Part shown: positions 29,150 to 39,420 of the stretch, piece after piece | Position numbering within the stretch: position 1 is the stretch's first letter | Layout: every line of letters begins with the position of its first letter | Source: Pseudomonas flexibilis | GTDB taxonomy: Bacteria; Pseudomonadota; Gammaproteobacteria; Pseudomonadales; Pseudomonadaceae | Direction of reading: 5' to 3' | Assembly: GCF_000802425.1 (NCBI RefSeq) | Contig: NZ_JRUD01000015.1 | Span: 54,269-118,268, forward strand | DNA length: 64,000 bases | Made by a program: the position numbers and the translations under genes | Notes under the pieces: model-generated | What the model was told of the DNA's origin: nothing | The model's input: the letters and a program-made list of their open reading frames with translations, nothing else | Database searches by the model: none

Positions 29150-30838
29150 TTAGTGTTCCAGCGCCTTGTACTTCTCGCGCAGGTGGTTGCGGATGTAGAC
29201 CGCGCTCATGTTCAGGGTGGCAATCACCACCACCAGCAGCAGCGCGGTGGCGTAGACCAGCGGCCGCGCCGCTTCCACGTTCGGGCTCTGGAAGCCGACG
29301 TCGTAGATGTGGAAGCCCAGGTGCATGATCTTCTGGTCCAGGTGCAGGTACGGGTAGTTGCCATCCAGCGGCAGCGACGGCGCCAGCTTGACCACGCCGA
29401 CCAGCATCAGCGGCGCCACTTCGCCAGCGGCGCGCGCCACGGCGAGGATCAGGCCGGTCATCATCGCCGGGCTGGCCATGGGCAGGACGATCTTCCACAG
29501 CGTTTCGGCCTTGGTAGCGCCCAGGGCCAGCGAACCTTCGCGCACCGCGCGCGGAATGCGCGCCAGGCCTTCCTCGGTGGCCACGATGACCACCGGCAGG
29601 GTGAGGATCGCCAGGGTCAGCGAGGCCCACAGCAGGCCCGGGGTGCCGAAGGTCGGCGCCGGGGCGGATTCCGGGAAGAACAGCCGGTCCAGCGAGCCGC
29701 CCAGCACGTAGACGAAGAAGCCCAGGCCGAACACGCCGTAGACGATCGAGGGCACGCCGGCCAGGTTGTTCACCGCGATGCGGATCACCCGGGTCAGCAC
29801 GCCCTGCCTGGCGTATTCGCGCAGGTACACCGCCGCCAGCACGCCGAACGGGGTGACGATCACCGCCATGATCAGGGTCATCAGCACGGTGCCGAAGATG
29901 GCCGGGAAGATGCCGCCTTCGGTGTTCGCCTCGCGCGGTTCGTCGCTGACGAACTCCCAGAGCTTGGCGAAGTAGTGGCCGATCTTCTCCAGCTGGCTCA
30001 TGCCGTTGGGCTGGTAGGCGCGCACCACCTTGCCGAGGCTGATGTCCAGTTCCTGGCCATCGGCGGTGCGCACGCGGATGCTGTCACGGTTGAACGCCTG
30101 GTAGAGCTCGCCCAGGCGCGCTTCCAGCACCTGGTACTCGGCATCCCACTGAGCCTTCTCGGCGGCCAGATCGGCCTGTGCGGCGGCGTCCAGGCGACCT
30201 TCCAGTTCCAGCTTGCGGGTCTTCAGGCGCAGGCGTTCCAGACCATGGTTGATGCGGCCGATCTGGTGCTTCTCGACATCCTTGATTTCGCCGTGCAGCG
30301 CATCGACCCGCTGCAGGCGGCGCTGCAGCTCAGGCCAGGCGGCGTCGCCTTCGGCGACCAGACGTCCCTCTTCCTTCACGTTGACCAGGAAGCCGTAGAA
30401 GTTGCCCCATTCGCGGCGCTCGATGGCCACCAGCTCGGCGGGCGTGCGGATGTTGCTCAGCCATTCACCGACCACCCAACTGAAGTCGGCGCCGTAGACC
30501 TCGCGGTTGCCCACCTTGAGCAGTTCGCGGGTCATGAACTCGCCGCCCTCGGCGTTCACCGGCAGGCCGCTGGCCGCCAGGCGGGCGCGCGGCACCTCTT
30601 CCATTTCCACCACTTCGCCGGCAAGCAGGCGCGGCGCCTGGCCGGGCACCTGGTAGTCGGCGACGATCACATCGGCCGGCCAGAAGTGCGCCAGGCCGCG
30701 GCTGGCGATCACCGCCAGCAGGCCGAGGGTCATGATGACGGCGATGGACACCGCACCGGCGTTCAGCCACACCCAGGGGGTGCCGCTCTTGAACCAGGTT
30801 TTCAGGTTTTGCTGTTTCACGGTATCGGAACCTTTCAT
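29150..30838 (-). CDS. pstA: Phosphate ABC transporter permease PstA, long form
   Basis: A 562-residue permease, nearly twice the 296 residues of E. coli PstA. A first TM helix (about residues 21-41) is followed by about 260 residues of mostly soluble sequence, with a helical coiled-coil-like part around 175-255, then the permease core of five or six helices (about 315-550) with the ABC-coupling EAA loop ([19 protein letters not shown]). The long form is usual in pseudomonads. ATG 30838 has AAGGGGG 6 bp upstream and overlaps nothing; pstC stops 9 bp before. Confidence 0.96.
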   Translation of the reverse strand: MKGSDTVKQQNLKTWFKSGTPWVWLNAGAVSIAVIMTLGLLAVIASRGLAHFWPADVIVADYQVPGQAPRLLAGEVVEMEEVPRARLAASGLPVNAEGGEFMTRELLKVGNREVYGADFSWVVGEWLSNIRTPAELVAIERREWGNFYGFLVNVKEEGRLVAEGDAAWPELQRRLQRVDALHGEIKDVEKHQIGRINHGLERLRLKTRKLELEGRLDAAAQADLAAEKAQWDAEYQVLEARLGELYQAFNRDSIRVRTADGQELDISLGKVVRAYQPNGMSQLEKIGHYFAKLWEFVSDEPREANTEGGIFPAIFGTVLMTLIMAVIVTPFGVLAAVYLREYARQGVLTRVIRIAVNNLAGVPSIVYGVFGLGFFVYVLGGSLDRLFFPESAPAPTFGTPGLLWASLTLAILTLPVVIVATEEGLARIPRAVREGSLALGATKAETLWKIVLPMASPAMMTGLILAVARAAGEVAPLMLVGVVKLAPSLPLDGNYPYLHLDQKIMHLGFHIYDVGFQSPNVEAARPLVYATALLLVVVIATLNMSAVYIRNHLREKYKALEH

Positions 30839-30847
30839 GGCGCCCCC

Positions 30848-33130
30848 TTACAGCGACGCATACTTGCCGCGCAGGCGCTGGCGGATCAGTTCGGCCAGGG
30901 TGTTCATCACGAAGGTGAACAGCAGCAGCACCATGGCGGCGAGGAACAGCACGCGGTAGTGGGTACTGCCCACCTCGGACTCGGGCATTTCCACCGCCAC
31001 GTTGGCGGCCAGGGTGCGCAGGCCCTCGAAGATGTTCATTTCCATGATCGGCGTGTTGCCGGTGGCCATCAGCACGATCATGGTCTCGCCCACCGCGCGG
31101 CCCATGCCGATCATCAGCGCCGAGAAGATGCCCGGGCTGGCGGTGAGGATCACCACGCGGGTCAGCGTCTGCCAGGGCGTGGCGCCCAGGGCCAGCGAGC
31201 CGTAGGTGAGGCTCTTGGGCACGCTGAACACGGCGTCCTCGGCGATCGAGTAGATGTTGGGGATTACCGCGAAGCCCATGGCCAGGCCGACCACCAGCGC
31301 GTTGCGCTGATCGAAGGGAATGCCCAGCTCGTTGGAGAGCCACAGGCGCATGTCGCCGCCGAAGAACCAGTTCTCCAGGTGGCCGCTGATGCCCAGCGAG
31401 AAGGCGCCGACGCCGATCACCACCGGCACCAGCAGCGCCGCTTCCCAGCCGTCCGGCACGCGCAGGCGGATGCTTTCCGGCAGCCGGTTCCACAGCCAGG
31501 CCGCGCCGATGATGCCCACCGGCATCAGCAGCAGCAGACTGAAGATGCCCGGCAGGTGGCCTTCCACATAGGGCGCCAGGAACAGGCCGGCGAAGAAGCC
31601 GAGGATCACCGTGGGCAGCGCCTCCATCAGCTCGATCACCGGCTTGACCTTGCGGCGCAGGGTCGGGGCCATGAAGTAGGCGGTGTAGATGGCGGCGCAG
31701 ATGGCCAGCGGCGCGGCCAGCAGCATGGCGTAGAAGGCCGCCTTGAGGGTGCCGAAGGCCAGCGGCGCCAGGCTCAGCTTGGGCTCGAAGTCGGTGTTGG
31801 CCGAGGTGGACTGCCAGACGTGCTTCGGCTCGTCGTAGCTTTCGTACCAGACCTTACCCCACAGCGCGCTCCAGGAGATTTCCGGGTGCGGGTTGTCGAC
31901 TGCCACGCTGCGCAGCAGACCGTCACGTTCGACCAGCAGGCGGTCGGCGCGCGGTGACAGCGCGCCCACGGCCGCACCGTCGCTCACCGCTTCGACCAGC
32001 AGGGTGCGGTGCGCGGTGCTGTGGAAGATGCCCAGACGACCGGCATCGTCCAGGGCCAGGAAGCCCTTGCGGCGCTCTTCCGGGAGGATCTGGCGGATCG
32101 GCGCATCGCCCAGGCGGAAGTTGCGCACATTCTTCAGCTCGTGGCGGCCATCGGCATCGCGCACCATGAACCATTGGCCGATGCCGCCGCTGGAGTCACC
32201 GACCATCAGCGAGATGCCGCCAAGCAACGGGCTCACGGCGGTGATGCGGGCGTTGCCGCCGGCCAGCTTGTAGCGGCCGTTGAGCACCTGGCGACGCAGG
32301 TCGAAGACCTGCACCTCGGCGCGCTCGCCGAAGGCATACAACCACTGCTGGCGGGGTTCCAGCTGCAGGGCCACGATCGGTTCGCCCAGCGCCGGCAGGT
32401 TGTAGCGCTGCTCGCTGAGGCTCACCTCGCCGGTGAACAGGTTCTCTTCGCGCTCCAGGCGCAGGGTGCTCAGCTCGCCACCGGCGACCGCCGCCAGCTG
32501 CAGGCTGGCGCCGTTGACGCTGATGGCCAGCTTTTCCAGGGCGCGGCCCTGGGTGTCCAGTGCAATGGGCTCGGTGCCGAACGGGTAGATCAGCTCCGGG
32601 CTGATGGTCTTCACCCCGCCGGGGTAGCTGAGCCGGTATTCGTGCTGCGCGACCAGGGCGCTGCCATCGTCAAGGCCGACCACGAAGCGGCGGCTGCCGG
32701 GGGTGTCTTCACCCAGCGCGACGATGCGCCGGCCTTCCGGCAGCGCCAGGCGCGTTTCGCTGAGCAGCGTACCCGCGTGCACATCCACGAATTGCACCTG
32801 GCCACTGGCGTCCAGACGCATGGCGACCTGGTTCTGTTCCTCGATGGCCAGCAGCAGGGGCGGCTGACGCTCGGCCAGCCAGCCCGGGCGCTGTTCCTGC
32901 GTGGCGCCCAGCTCGGCGCCCTGGAAGATGGGCAGCACCACATGGCCCAGGTAGAAGAAGATCAGGGTGATGGCGCCCAGCACCGCCAGGCCACCGATGG
33001 AGACGTACCAGCGGGCCAGGCGATCCTTGAAGGCGCGCAGACGCCGCTTGCGCCTGAGGGCCGGCGTATCGAAATCCAGCCCCGGCGCCCGTGAGGAAGC
33101 GCTCATGTCGTGTTCAGCCATATCGTTCAT
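30848..33130 (-). CDS. pstC: Phosphate ABC transporter permease PstC, long form
   Basis: A 760-residue permease against 319 in E. coli. TM1 is at about residues 45-67. It is followed by some 380 residues of beta-rich, probably periplasmic sequence that reads like a propeller of repeated strands, and then the permease core (about 460-755) with the coupling loop [18 protein letters not shown] chose ATG 33130 (MNDMAEHD) because relatives start MNDL and because the -10 element and Pho boxes lie at 33172-33215; the longer frame to 33199 would start inside the promoter. Confidence 0.95.
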   Translation of the reverse strand: MNDMAEHDMSASSRAPGLDFDTPALRRKRRLRAFKDRLARWYVSIGGLAVLGAITLIFFYLGHVVLPIFQGAELGATQEQRPGWLAERQPPLLLAIEEQNQVAMRLDASGQVQFVDVHAGTLLSETRLALPEGRRIVALGEDTPGSRRFVVGLDDGSALVAQHEYRLSYPGGVKTISPELIYPFGTEPIALDTQGRALEKLAISVNGASLQLAAVAGGELSTLRLEREENLFTGEVSLSEQRYNLPALGEPIVALQLEPRQQWLYAFGERAEVQVFDLRRQVLNGRYKLAGGNARITAVSPLLGGISLMVGDSSGGIGQWFMVRDADGRHELKNVRNFRLGDAPIRQILPEERRKGFLALDDAGRLGIFHSTAHRTLLVEAVSDGAAVGALSPRADRLLVERDGLLRSVAVDNPHPEISWSALWGKVWYESYDEPKHVWQSTSANTDFEPKLSLAPLAFGTLKAAFYAMLLAAPLAICAAIYTAYFMAPTLRRKVKPVIELMEALPTVILGFFAGLFLAPYVEGHLPGIFSLLLLMPVGIIGAAWLWNRLPESIRLRVPDGWEAALLVPVVIGVGAFSLGISGHLENWFFGGDMRLWLSNELGIPFDQRNALVVGLAMGFAVIPNIYSIAEDAVFSVPKSLTYGSLALGATPWQTLTRVVILTASPGIFSALMIGMGRAVGETMIVLMATGNTPIMEMNIFEGLRTLAANVAVEMPESEVGSTHYRVLFLAAMVLLLFTFVMNTLAELIRQRLRGKYASL

Positions 33131-33171
33131 GAAGAAAACATCCGGGGCCGTCTCGGAGGGGCCCGAGCGCA

Positions 33172-33215
33172 CTTTAAAACCGTCGTGTGACAGAAACATG
33201 ACAACCGGGTGACGG
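33172..33215 (-). promoter_or_regulatory. Pho-box promoter of pstC
   Basis: On the minus strand, three heptamers CCGTCAC, TTGTCAT and CTGTCAC are spaced 4 bp apart (11-bp period, 33187-33215), matching the PhoB site CTGTCAT repeats. A -10-like TTTTAAAG lies at 33172-33179 at the spacing expected for PhoB-activated promoters. It gives pstCAB-phoU its own phosphate-starvation promoter. Confidence 0.75.
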
Positions 33216-33232
33216 CCGTCGCTGCCGCAAAC

Positions 33233-33264
33233 GCAACGACCCGCGCCGGGGCGCGGGTCGTTGC
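33233..33264 (-). terminator. Strong hairpin after pstS
   Basis: A perfect 15-bp inverted repeat, GCAACGACCCGCGCC and its complement, lies 24 bp past the pstS stop and just before the pstC Pho boxes. The following T content is low (GTTTGCGG), so it may only partly terminate and instead protect pstS mRNA. Confidence 0.7.
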
Positions 33265-33288
33265 TGGAGTCGGGCGGGGACGGTCAGG

Positions 33289-34257
33289 TCACAGACCCAG
33301 GTCCTTCAGCGCCTTGTCGGCCACCTTCTTGGGCAGCGGGATGTAGCCGTCCTTGACGACCACGTCCTGGCCCTGCTTGGAGAGCACAAGCTTGAGGAAC
33401 TCGGCTTCCAGCGGTTGCAGCGGCTTGTTCGGGTCCTTGTTCACGTAGACGTAGAAGAAGCGCGCCAGGGGGAACTTGCCGGCCAGGGCGTTGGCTTCGG
33501 AAGCCTCGAAGGCCTCGCCGCCCTTCTTGGACAGCGGCACGGCGCGCACGCTGGAGGTGCGGTAGCCGATGCCCGAGTAGCCGATGGCGTTCAGGGTGCT
33601 GGAGATCGACTGCACCACCGAGGCGGAGCCCGGCTGCTCGTTGACGTTCGGCTTGAAGTCACCCTTGCACAACGCCACTTCCTTGAAGTAGCCGTAGGTG
33701 CCGGACACCGAGTTGCGACCGAACAGCTGGATCGGCTTGTTGGCCCACTCGCCGGTCAGGCCCAGCTGGCCCCAGGTCTTGATGTCCTGCTCACCACCGC
33801 ACAGGCGGGTACTGGAGAAGATGGCGTCGACCTGGGCGATGTCCAGGCTCTTGATCGGGTTGTCCTTGTGGACGAATACGGCCAGGGCGTCGATGGCGAC
33901 CGGGATCTCGACCGGCTTGTAGCCGTACTTCTGCTCGAAGGCCTGCTTTTCGCTGTCCTTCATCGGGCGGCTCATCGGGCCGATGTTGGCGGTGCCCTCG
34001 GTCAGCGCCGGCGGTGCGGTGGAGGAACCGGCGGCCTGGATCTGTATGTTGACGTTCGGGTAGTTGCGCTTGAACTCTTCCGCCCAGAGGGTCATCAGGT
34101 TGGCCAGCGAGTCGGAACCGACGCTGGACAGGTTGCCGGACACGCCGGAGGTCTTGGTATAGCTCGGCAGTGCCGGATCGACAGCCGCCAGTGCGCCGGT
34201 CGAGGCGACGCTCACTGCGGCCAGGCCCATGGCCGCCATCAAACGCTTCACTTTCAT
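33289..34257 (-). CDS. pstS: Periplasmic phosphate-binding protein PstS
   Basis: PstS captures phosphate for PstCAB. The 322-residue precursor has a signal peptide of about 24-25 residues (ending GALA before AVDP) and then the binding fold with [14 protein letters not shown], the phosphate-loop segment [10 protein letters not shown] and [14 protein letters not shown]. This is the PstS form of pseudomonads (also like the DING proteins) rather than the E. coli form. ATG 34257 has AGGAG upstream. It is preceded by four Pho-box heptamers and followed by a strong hairpin. Confidence 0.97.
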   Translation of the reverse strand: MKVKRLMAAMGLAAVSVASTGALAAVDPALPSYTKTSGVSGNLSSVGSDSLANLMTLWAEEFKRNYPNVNIQIQAAGSSTAPPALTEGTANIGPMSRPMKDSEKQAFEQKYGYKPVEIPVAIDALAVFVHKDNPIKSLDIAQVDAIFSSTRLCGGEQDIKTWGQLGLTGEWANKPIQLFGRNSVSGTYGYFKEVALCKGDFKPNVNEQPGSASVVQSISSTLNAIGYSGIGYRTSSVRAVPLSKKGGEAFEASEANALAGKFPLARFFYVYVNKDPNKPLQPLEAEFLKLVLSKQGQDVVVKDGYIPLPKKVADKALKDLGL

Positions 34258-34298
34258 TCCTTGCTCCTGGACTGAGGGTGTGATGTGCAACGGTGGCC

Positions 34299-34354
34299 AG
34301 TATTGGCAGGCCCCATGACAAGTCTATGAAGCGCATGTGACAGTTGGATGACCA
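34299..34354 (-). promoter_or_regulatory. Tandem Pho boxes and -10 of pstS
   Basis: On the minus strand, four heptamers TGGTCAT, CTGTCAC, GCTTCAT and TTGTCAT follow each other with 4-bp spacers (34315-34354), an 11-bp period equal to one helical turn, as in PhoB arrays. A -10-like AATACT lies at 34299-34304, about 10 bp after the last heptamer. This predicts strong induction of pstS on phosphate starvation. Confidence 0.8.
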
Positions 34355-34428
34355 TGACGCATGCCGCTTCGCCGCGCTACTCCGGCCGGTATACTGCGCG
34401 GCACGCCCATCCCGCGCCTGAGCCCGCC

Positions 34429-34827
34429 ATGACGAACGAAGAATTCGACCCCACCCCCCAGGGCGACCTGGCCATGCAGATCACCGCCCTGCCCCGCGAC
34501 ACCAACGGCTTCGGTGACATCTACGGCGGCTGGCTGGTCGCACAGATGGACCTGGCCGGCACGGCAATGGCCAGCCGCCTGGCCGGCGGGCGCGTAGCCA
34601 CGGTGTCCATCGACCGCATGGCGTTCATGACCCCCGTGGTGGTCGGCGCGCAATTGTCCTTCTATACGCAGACGCAGCACATCGGCCGCAGCTCGGTACG
34701 CATACTCGTCGAGGTGTGGAGCGACGATCCGCAGTCCGAGGAGTGGCGCAAGGTGACCGAGGCGGTGTTCGTGTTCGTGGCCATCGATGACAGCCGCCGT
34801 ACACGGGCGATTCCGGCGAGCCGCTGA
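34429..34827 (+). CDS. Acyl-CoA thioesterase, YciA-like hotdog fold
   Basis: This 132-residue cytoplasmic enzyme hydrolyses acyl-CoA esters. The hotdog motif runs DTNGFGDIYGGWLVAQMDLAG, with the catalytic Asp in GGWLVAQMD, followed by RVATVSIDRMAFMTPVVVG. The length and motifs fit YciA-type enzymes. ATG 34429 (MTNEEFD) is preferred; the frame is open upstream to 34348 but that part overlaps the pstS control region. A TATACT box at 34390-34395 could be its -10. It is divergent from pstS. Confidence 0.9.
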   Translation: MTNEEFDPTPQGDLAMQITALPRDTNGFGDIYGGWLVAQMDLAGTAMASRLAGGRVATVSIDRMAFMTPVVVGAQLSFYTQTQHIGRSSVRILVEVWSDDPQSEEWRKVTEAVFVFVAIDDSRRTRAIPASR

Positions 34828-34854
34828 CGCCTTTCGTGCGGGTCCACCCAGAAA

Positions 34855-34878
34855 CTCGCGACTGAAGTCGCTCCTACA
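34855..34878. repeat. REP-like repeat, inverted copy
   Basis: The minus strand reads TGTAGGAGCGACTTCAGTCG...CGAG, differing by one base from the copy at 14958-14981. It sits between the thioesterase gene and its terminator. Confidence 0.65.
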
Positions 34879-34900
34879 GGTTTCTGTGCGGCACATACCA

Positions 34901-34926
34901 AAACGCCAGCCCGAGGGCTGGCGTTT
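34901..34926. terminator. Bidirectional terminator between thioesterase and dctP
   Basis: A perfect 11-bp stem AAACGCCAGCC / GGCTGGCGTTT with a CGAG loop lies between two convergent genes. Confidence 0.88.
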
Positions 34927-34943
34927 CGTTACCGGCGCCGGCG

Positions 34944-36041
34944 TCAGCCACGCATGTTGTAGACCTTCTTCTCGTTCAGCTCGGCGTAGGCGTACAGGCG
35001 TTCCATGTAAGCCTTCTGCTGCGCCCAGACCTTCGCCGCGGCGGGGTCGGCAGCGGCGGAATCTTCCACCGCCTGGGCAGCAACTTCCTTCAGGCGCGCC
35101 AGCACCGCTTCGGGCAGCTCGCGCACTTCCACACCCTGCTCGCGCAGTTGCTCCAGCGCTTCCATGTTCTTGGCGTTGTAGTCATCCAGCATGTCGCCGT
35201 TCACATCGCGGGCGGCTGCGCGGACGATGGCCTGCAGATCGGCCGGCAGGGTTTCCCAGGCCTTGAGGTTGATGTCCAGCTCGAAGGTGACGTTGGGCTC
35301 CTGCCAACCGGGGGTGTAGTAGTACTTGGCCGCCTTGTGCAGGCCCAGGGCCAGGTCGTTGTACGGGCCGATCCACTCGGTGGCGTCGATGGCGCCGGTC
35401 TGCAGGGCGGTGAAGATCTCGCCGGCCGGCAGGTTGACCACGGTGCCGCCCATGCGCGTCAGCACTTCGCCGCCCAGGCCGGGGGTACGCATCTTCAGGC
35501 CCTTGAAGTCGTCGACGCTGTTGATTTCCTTGTTGAACCAGCCGGCGGTCTGCACCCCGGTGGCGCCACAGGCCAGCGGCAGGATGCCGAACGGCTTGTA
35601 GACTTCTTCCCACAGCTGCATGCCGCCGCCACGGTGCAGCCAGGCGTTCATTTCCTGGGCATTCGGACCGAACGGCAGGGCGCAGAAGAACTGGGCGGCC
35701 GGGACCTTGCCCTTCCAGTAATAGGGCGCGCCGTGGCCCATTTCGGCGGTGCCGCGGGAGACCGCGTCGAACACTTCCATGGCCGGCACCAGCTCGCCGG
35801 CGGCGTAGACCTTGATGGTCAGCCGGCCATTGCTCATCTCGTTGACCAGTTGGGCGAAGCGCTCCGCCCCCACCCCCACACCGGGGAAGTTCTTCGGCCA
35901 GGAGGTGACCATCTTCCAGTTGAAACGCTGCTGTTGGGTGGTTTCGCCGGTGCTGGCGGGCGCGGTTTCCTGCTTGCATCCGGCCAGGGCGGTGGCCGCC
36001 AGACCAACACCGGCGGCGGCAAGAATGTCACGACGTTTCAT
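34944..36041 (-). CDS. TRAP transporter substrate-binding protein DctP (TakP/FcbT1-like)
   Basis: A 365-residue extracytoplasmic binding protein for a TRAP carrier. The N terminus MKRRDILAAAGVGLAATALAGC combines a twin-arginine start with a lipobox (LAGC, Cys22), suggesting a Tat-exported lipoprotein. The mature domain begins FNWKMVTSWPKNFPGVG, typical of the COG4663 group that binds 2-oxo acids or aromatic acids; ligand unknown. ATG 36041 has AAGGAG 8 bp upstream. It is divergent from the dctQM genes. Confidence 0.92.
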   Translation of the reverse strand: MKRRDILAAAGVGLAATALAGCKQETAPASTGETTQQQRFNWKMVTSWPKNFPGVGVGAERFAQLVNEMSNGRLTIKVYAAGELVPAMEVFDAVSRGTAEMGHGAPYYWKGKVPAAQFFCALPFGPNAQEMNAWLHRGGGMQLWEEVYKPFGILPLACGATGVQTAGWFNKEINSVDDFKGLKMRTPGLGGEVLTRMGGTVVNLPAGEIFTALQTGAIDATEWIGPYNDLALGLHKAAKYYYTPGWQEPNVTFELDINLKAWETLPADLQAIVRAAARDVNGDMLDDYNAKNMEALEQLREQGVEVRELPEAVLARLKEVAAQAVEDSAAADPAAAKVWAQQKAYMERLYAYAELNEKKVYNMRG

Positions 36042-36236
36042 GGAGTAACTCCTTGTTGTTGTTATGTCTATCGCGAGGGGCGAGTCGTCGAGGCGCTTTA
36101 TGACCCGACTAGCATAGGCTGCCGCCTTGTTTCCAGCTTCGTCACTGCGACCAAAGTCGCGCCGCCGTTGCCCCTGGCCGACCACGAGGCCTAGAATCGC
36201 GCCCCGCCTGCTTTTCATTCCTATAAAGGACTCACC

Positions 36237-36783
36237 ATGTCCGCAAAAACACCCCCGCTCGTGGCCTTCGCGTGCCTTATCGATTCGATAAACGCCTGGC
36301 TGGGTCGCATCTGTGCCTGGTTACCGGTTTTCCTGGTGGTTGGTACCGCCGTTGTCGTGATTCTGCGTTACGGCTTCGGCATCGGCGCCACTGGCCTGCA
36401 GGAAGCGGTGATGTATGGCCATGCCCTGGTCTTCATGGGTGCCGCCGCCTGGGCGCTGCAACAGGGCGCGCATGTGCGGGTAGACATCCTCTACCAGCGC
36501 TTTTCGACGCGCACCAAGGAAGTGGTCAATATGTTCGGCACCCTGGTGCTGCTGCTGCCCACCTGCGGTTTCCTGCTCTGGCTGAGCTGGAGCTACGTCG
36601 GCGCCGCCTGGGCAAGCCTCGAGGGCTCGCCGGAAGCCGGTGGCCTGCCGTTCGTTTACCTGCAGAAGAGCATCATCCTGGTGCTGGTCATCAGCCTGCT
36701 GCTGCAGGCGATCTCCAACCTGATCAAGGGCGCCTACCGTCTGGCCGGCCGCCTCCCCTTCGAAGACCAAGCCGAGGTGCAGC

Positions 36784-36791
<8 letters not shown>
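36237..36791 (+). CDS. TRAP transporter small permease DctQ
   Basis: A 184-residue protein with four membrane helices and the conserved loop QGAHVRVDILYQRFS of the DctQ family. It pairs with DctM; its 3' end overlaps dctM by 8 bp. The TRAP system uses the sodium gradient. Start ATG 36237 follows AAAGGA. Confidence 0.94.
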
Positions 36792-38160
<1,369 letters not shown>

Positions 38161-38177
38161 AAAGGCGCCTGCCACAC

Positions 38178-38204
38178 AAAACGCCCGTCCTCGACGGGCG
38201 TTTT
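38178..38204. terminator. Intrinsic terminator after dctM
   Basis: A perfect 12-bp stem AAAACGCCCGTC / GACGGGCGTTTT with a 3-nt loop. Confidence 0.9.
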
Positions 38205-38251
38205 GCTTTGTGGAACCATCCTGTTCCACCCCCGCCCCCAGAGGATTTGCC

Positions 38252-39148
38252 ATGGCCGCACAGATCGAACATCAGCAGATTGGCGAGCTGGCCTGCTGGC
38301 GAATCCGCCACCGGGGCGCACAGTTGCTGATCGCCGAGCAGGGTGCGCAGCTGCTCAGTTACCAACGCGATGACGCGCCGCCGCTGATCTGGCTCAGCGA
38401 GCAGGCGGAATACCGGCGCGGCCAGGGCCTGCGCGGCGGCGTGCCGGTGTGCTGGCCCTGGTTCGGCGCGCTGGAGCGCAACCCCGAAGAGATCCAGGCG
38501 CAATATCGCGGCCGCTCCGCGCCAGCCCACGGTCTGGTGCGCACCCTCGACTGGCGACTGGAGGACATCCGCCAGGACGACGACACGGTCAGCATCGAGT
38601 TCGTCTTCGACAGCCGCGAGCAGCCACTGCCTGACTGGCCGCACGCCGTGGAACTGCGCCTGATGATCCGCCTCGATCAGCGCCTGCACCTGCAGCTCAC
38701 CAGCCGCAATCACGGCACTCATCCCCTGTTCGTCAGCCAGGCCCTGCACAGCTACTTCGCGGTCAGCGATATCCACCAGGTTCAGGTGGAAGGCCTGCAT
38801 GGCTGCCGCTACATCGAAACCCTGGAAGACTGGCAGGCACGTCTGCAGCAGGGCCCAGTGACCTTCAACGGGGAGACCGACCGCATCTACCTGGGGGTCC
38901 CCTCGCAGCTCAGCATTCGCGATCCCCGGTGGCAGCGTCGCATTCACCTGCTGAGCAGCGGATCACACTCGGCGGTGGTGTGGAACCCGTGGATAGGAAA
39001 AAGCCGATATTTATCGCAGTTCGCCGAGGATGCCTGGACCGGCATGCTGTGCATCGAGACGGCCAACGTGCTGGAGGATCGCATCGAGCTGCCCCCCCAA
39101 GGCGCACATACGCTCGGCTTGAGTCTATGGGAAAGTCCGCTCGACTAA
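38252..39148 (+). CDS. D-hexose-6-phosphate mutarotase (YeaD-like)
   Basis: A 298-residue aldose-1-epimerase-fold enzyme that should interconvert the anomers of glucose-6-P and related sugars. The family markers are RGGVPVCWPWFG, the catalytic His region APAHGLVRTLDW, and the late VVWNPW and FAEDAW segments. ATG 38252 has AGAGGA upstream. It is the last ordinary gene before the T6SS cluster and ends with a strong terminator. Confidence 0.93.
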   Translation: MAAQIEHQQIGELACWRIRHRGAQLLIAEQGAQLLSYQRDDAPPLIWLSEQAEYRRGQGLRGGVPVCWPWFGALERNPEEIQAQYRGRSAPAHGLVRTLDWRLEDIRQDDDTVSIEFVFDSREQPLPDWPHAVELRLMIRLDQRLHLQLTSRNHGTHPLFVSQALHSYFAVSDIHQVQVEGLHGCRYIETLEDWQARLQQGPVTFNGETDRIYLGVPSQLSIRDPRWQRRIHLLSSGSHSAVVWNPWIGKSRYLSQFAEDAWTGMLCIETANVLEDRIELPPQGAHTLGLSLWESPLD

Positions 39149-39164
39149 CTTGAATAATTACTCT

Positions 39165-39198
39165 AATAAAGCCCGATAATTATCGGGCTTTATTTTTT
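39165..39198. terminator. Intrinsic terminator after the mutarotase gene
   Basis: A long inverted repeat AATAAAGCCCGATA / TATCGGGCTTTATT is followed by TTTTTATT. It isolates the T6SS cluster from upstream transcription. Confidence 0.9.
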
Positions 39199-39245
39199 AT
39201 TAGAGACAACAACTTCAAGACCCCTCTTATCCATAGAAGGTGCAC

Positions 39246-39260
39246 TGGCCAATCAATTGA
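39246..39260 (+). promoter_or_regulatory. Weak sigma-54-like element upstream of tssA
   Basis: TGGCCAATCAATTGA has GG and GA separated by 10 bp, close to the -24 GG / -12 GC pattern (TGGC and TTG fit, the final C does not). It lies in an AT-rich stretch 160 bp before tssA. The cluster encodes a sigma-54 activator, so an RpoN promoter is expected somewhere; this is only a candidate. Confidence 0.2.
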
Positions 39261-39420
39261 TCAAAACGATACCGGGTTCTCTCCGTCAAACTTGCCCGGT
39301 GCGACATCTCTTCCTAGGATGCCCGCCAACTTCGCGGGCTCCATGGCACCCGCCTGTTATGCGCAAGAAATTGCACAACTAAGCCAAGTTTGTTTTGGAC
39401 AATTAAAGGCAAGTCAAGGA

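Noticed and set aside
29036..31957. A 973-codon open frame on the plus strand opposite pstB, pstA and pstC
   Set aside because: It is the antisense shadow of three well-conserved pst genes in GC-rich DNA. Its product is a His/Gln/Ala/Gly-rich low-complexity sequence with no domain.
39396..39411. GG-N10-GC pattern (TGGACAATTAAAGGCA) as the sigma-54 promoter of tssA
   Set aside because: Transcription would start at or after the chosen tssA ATG, and the -24 half matches only TGG. It would work only if translation starts at 39478.
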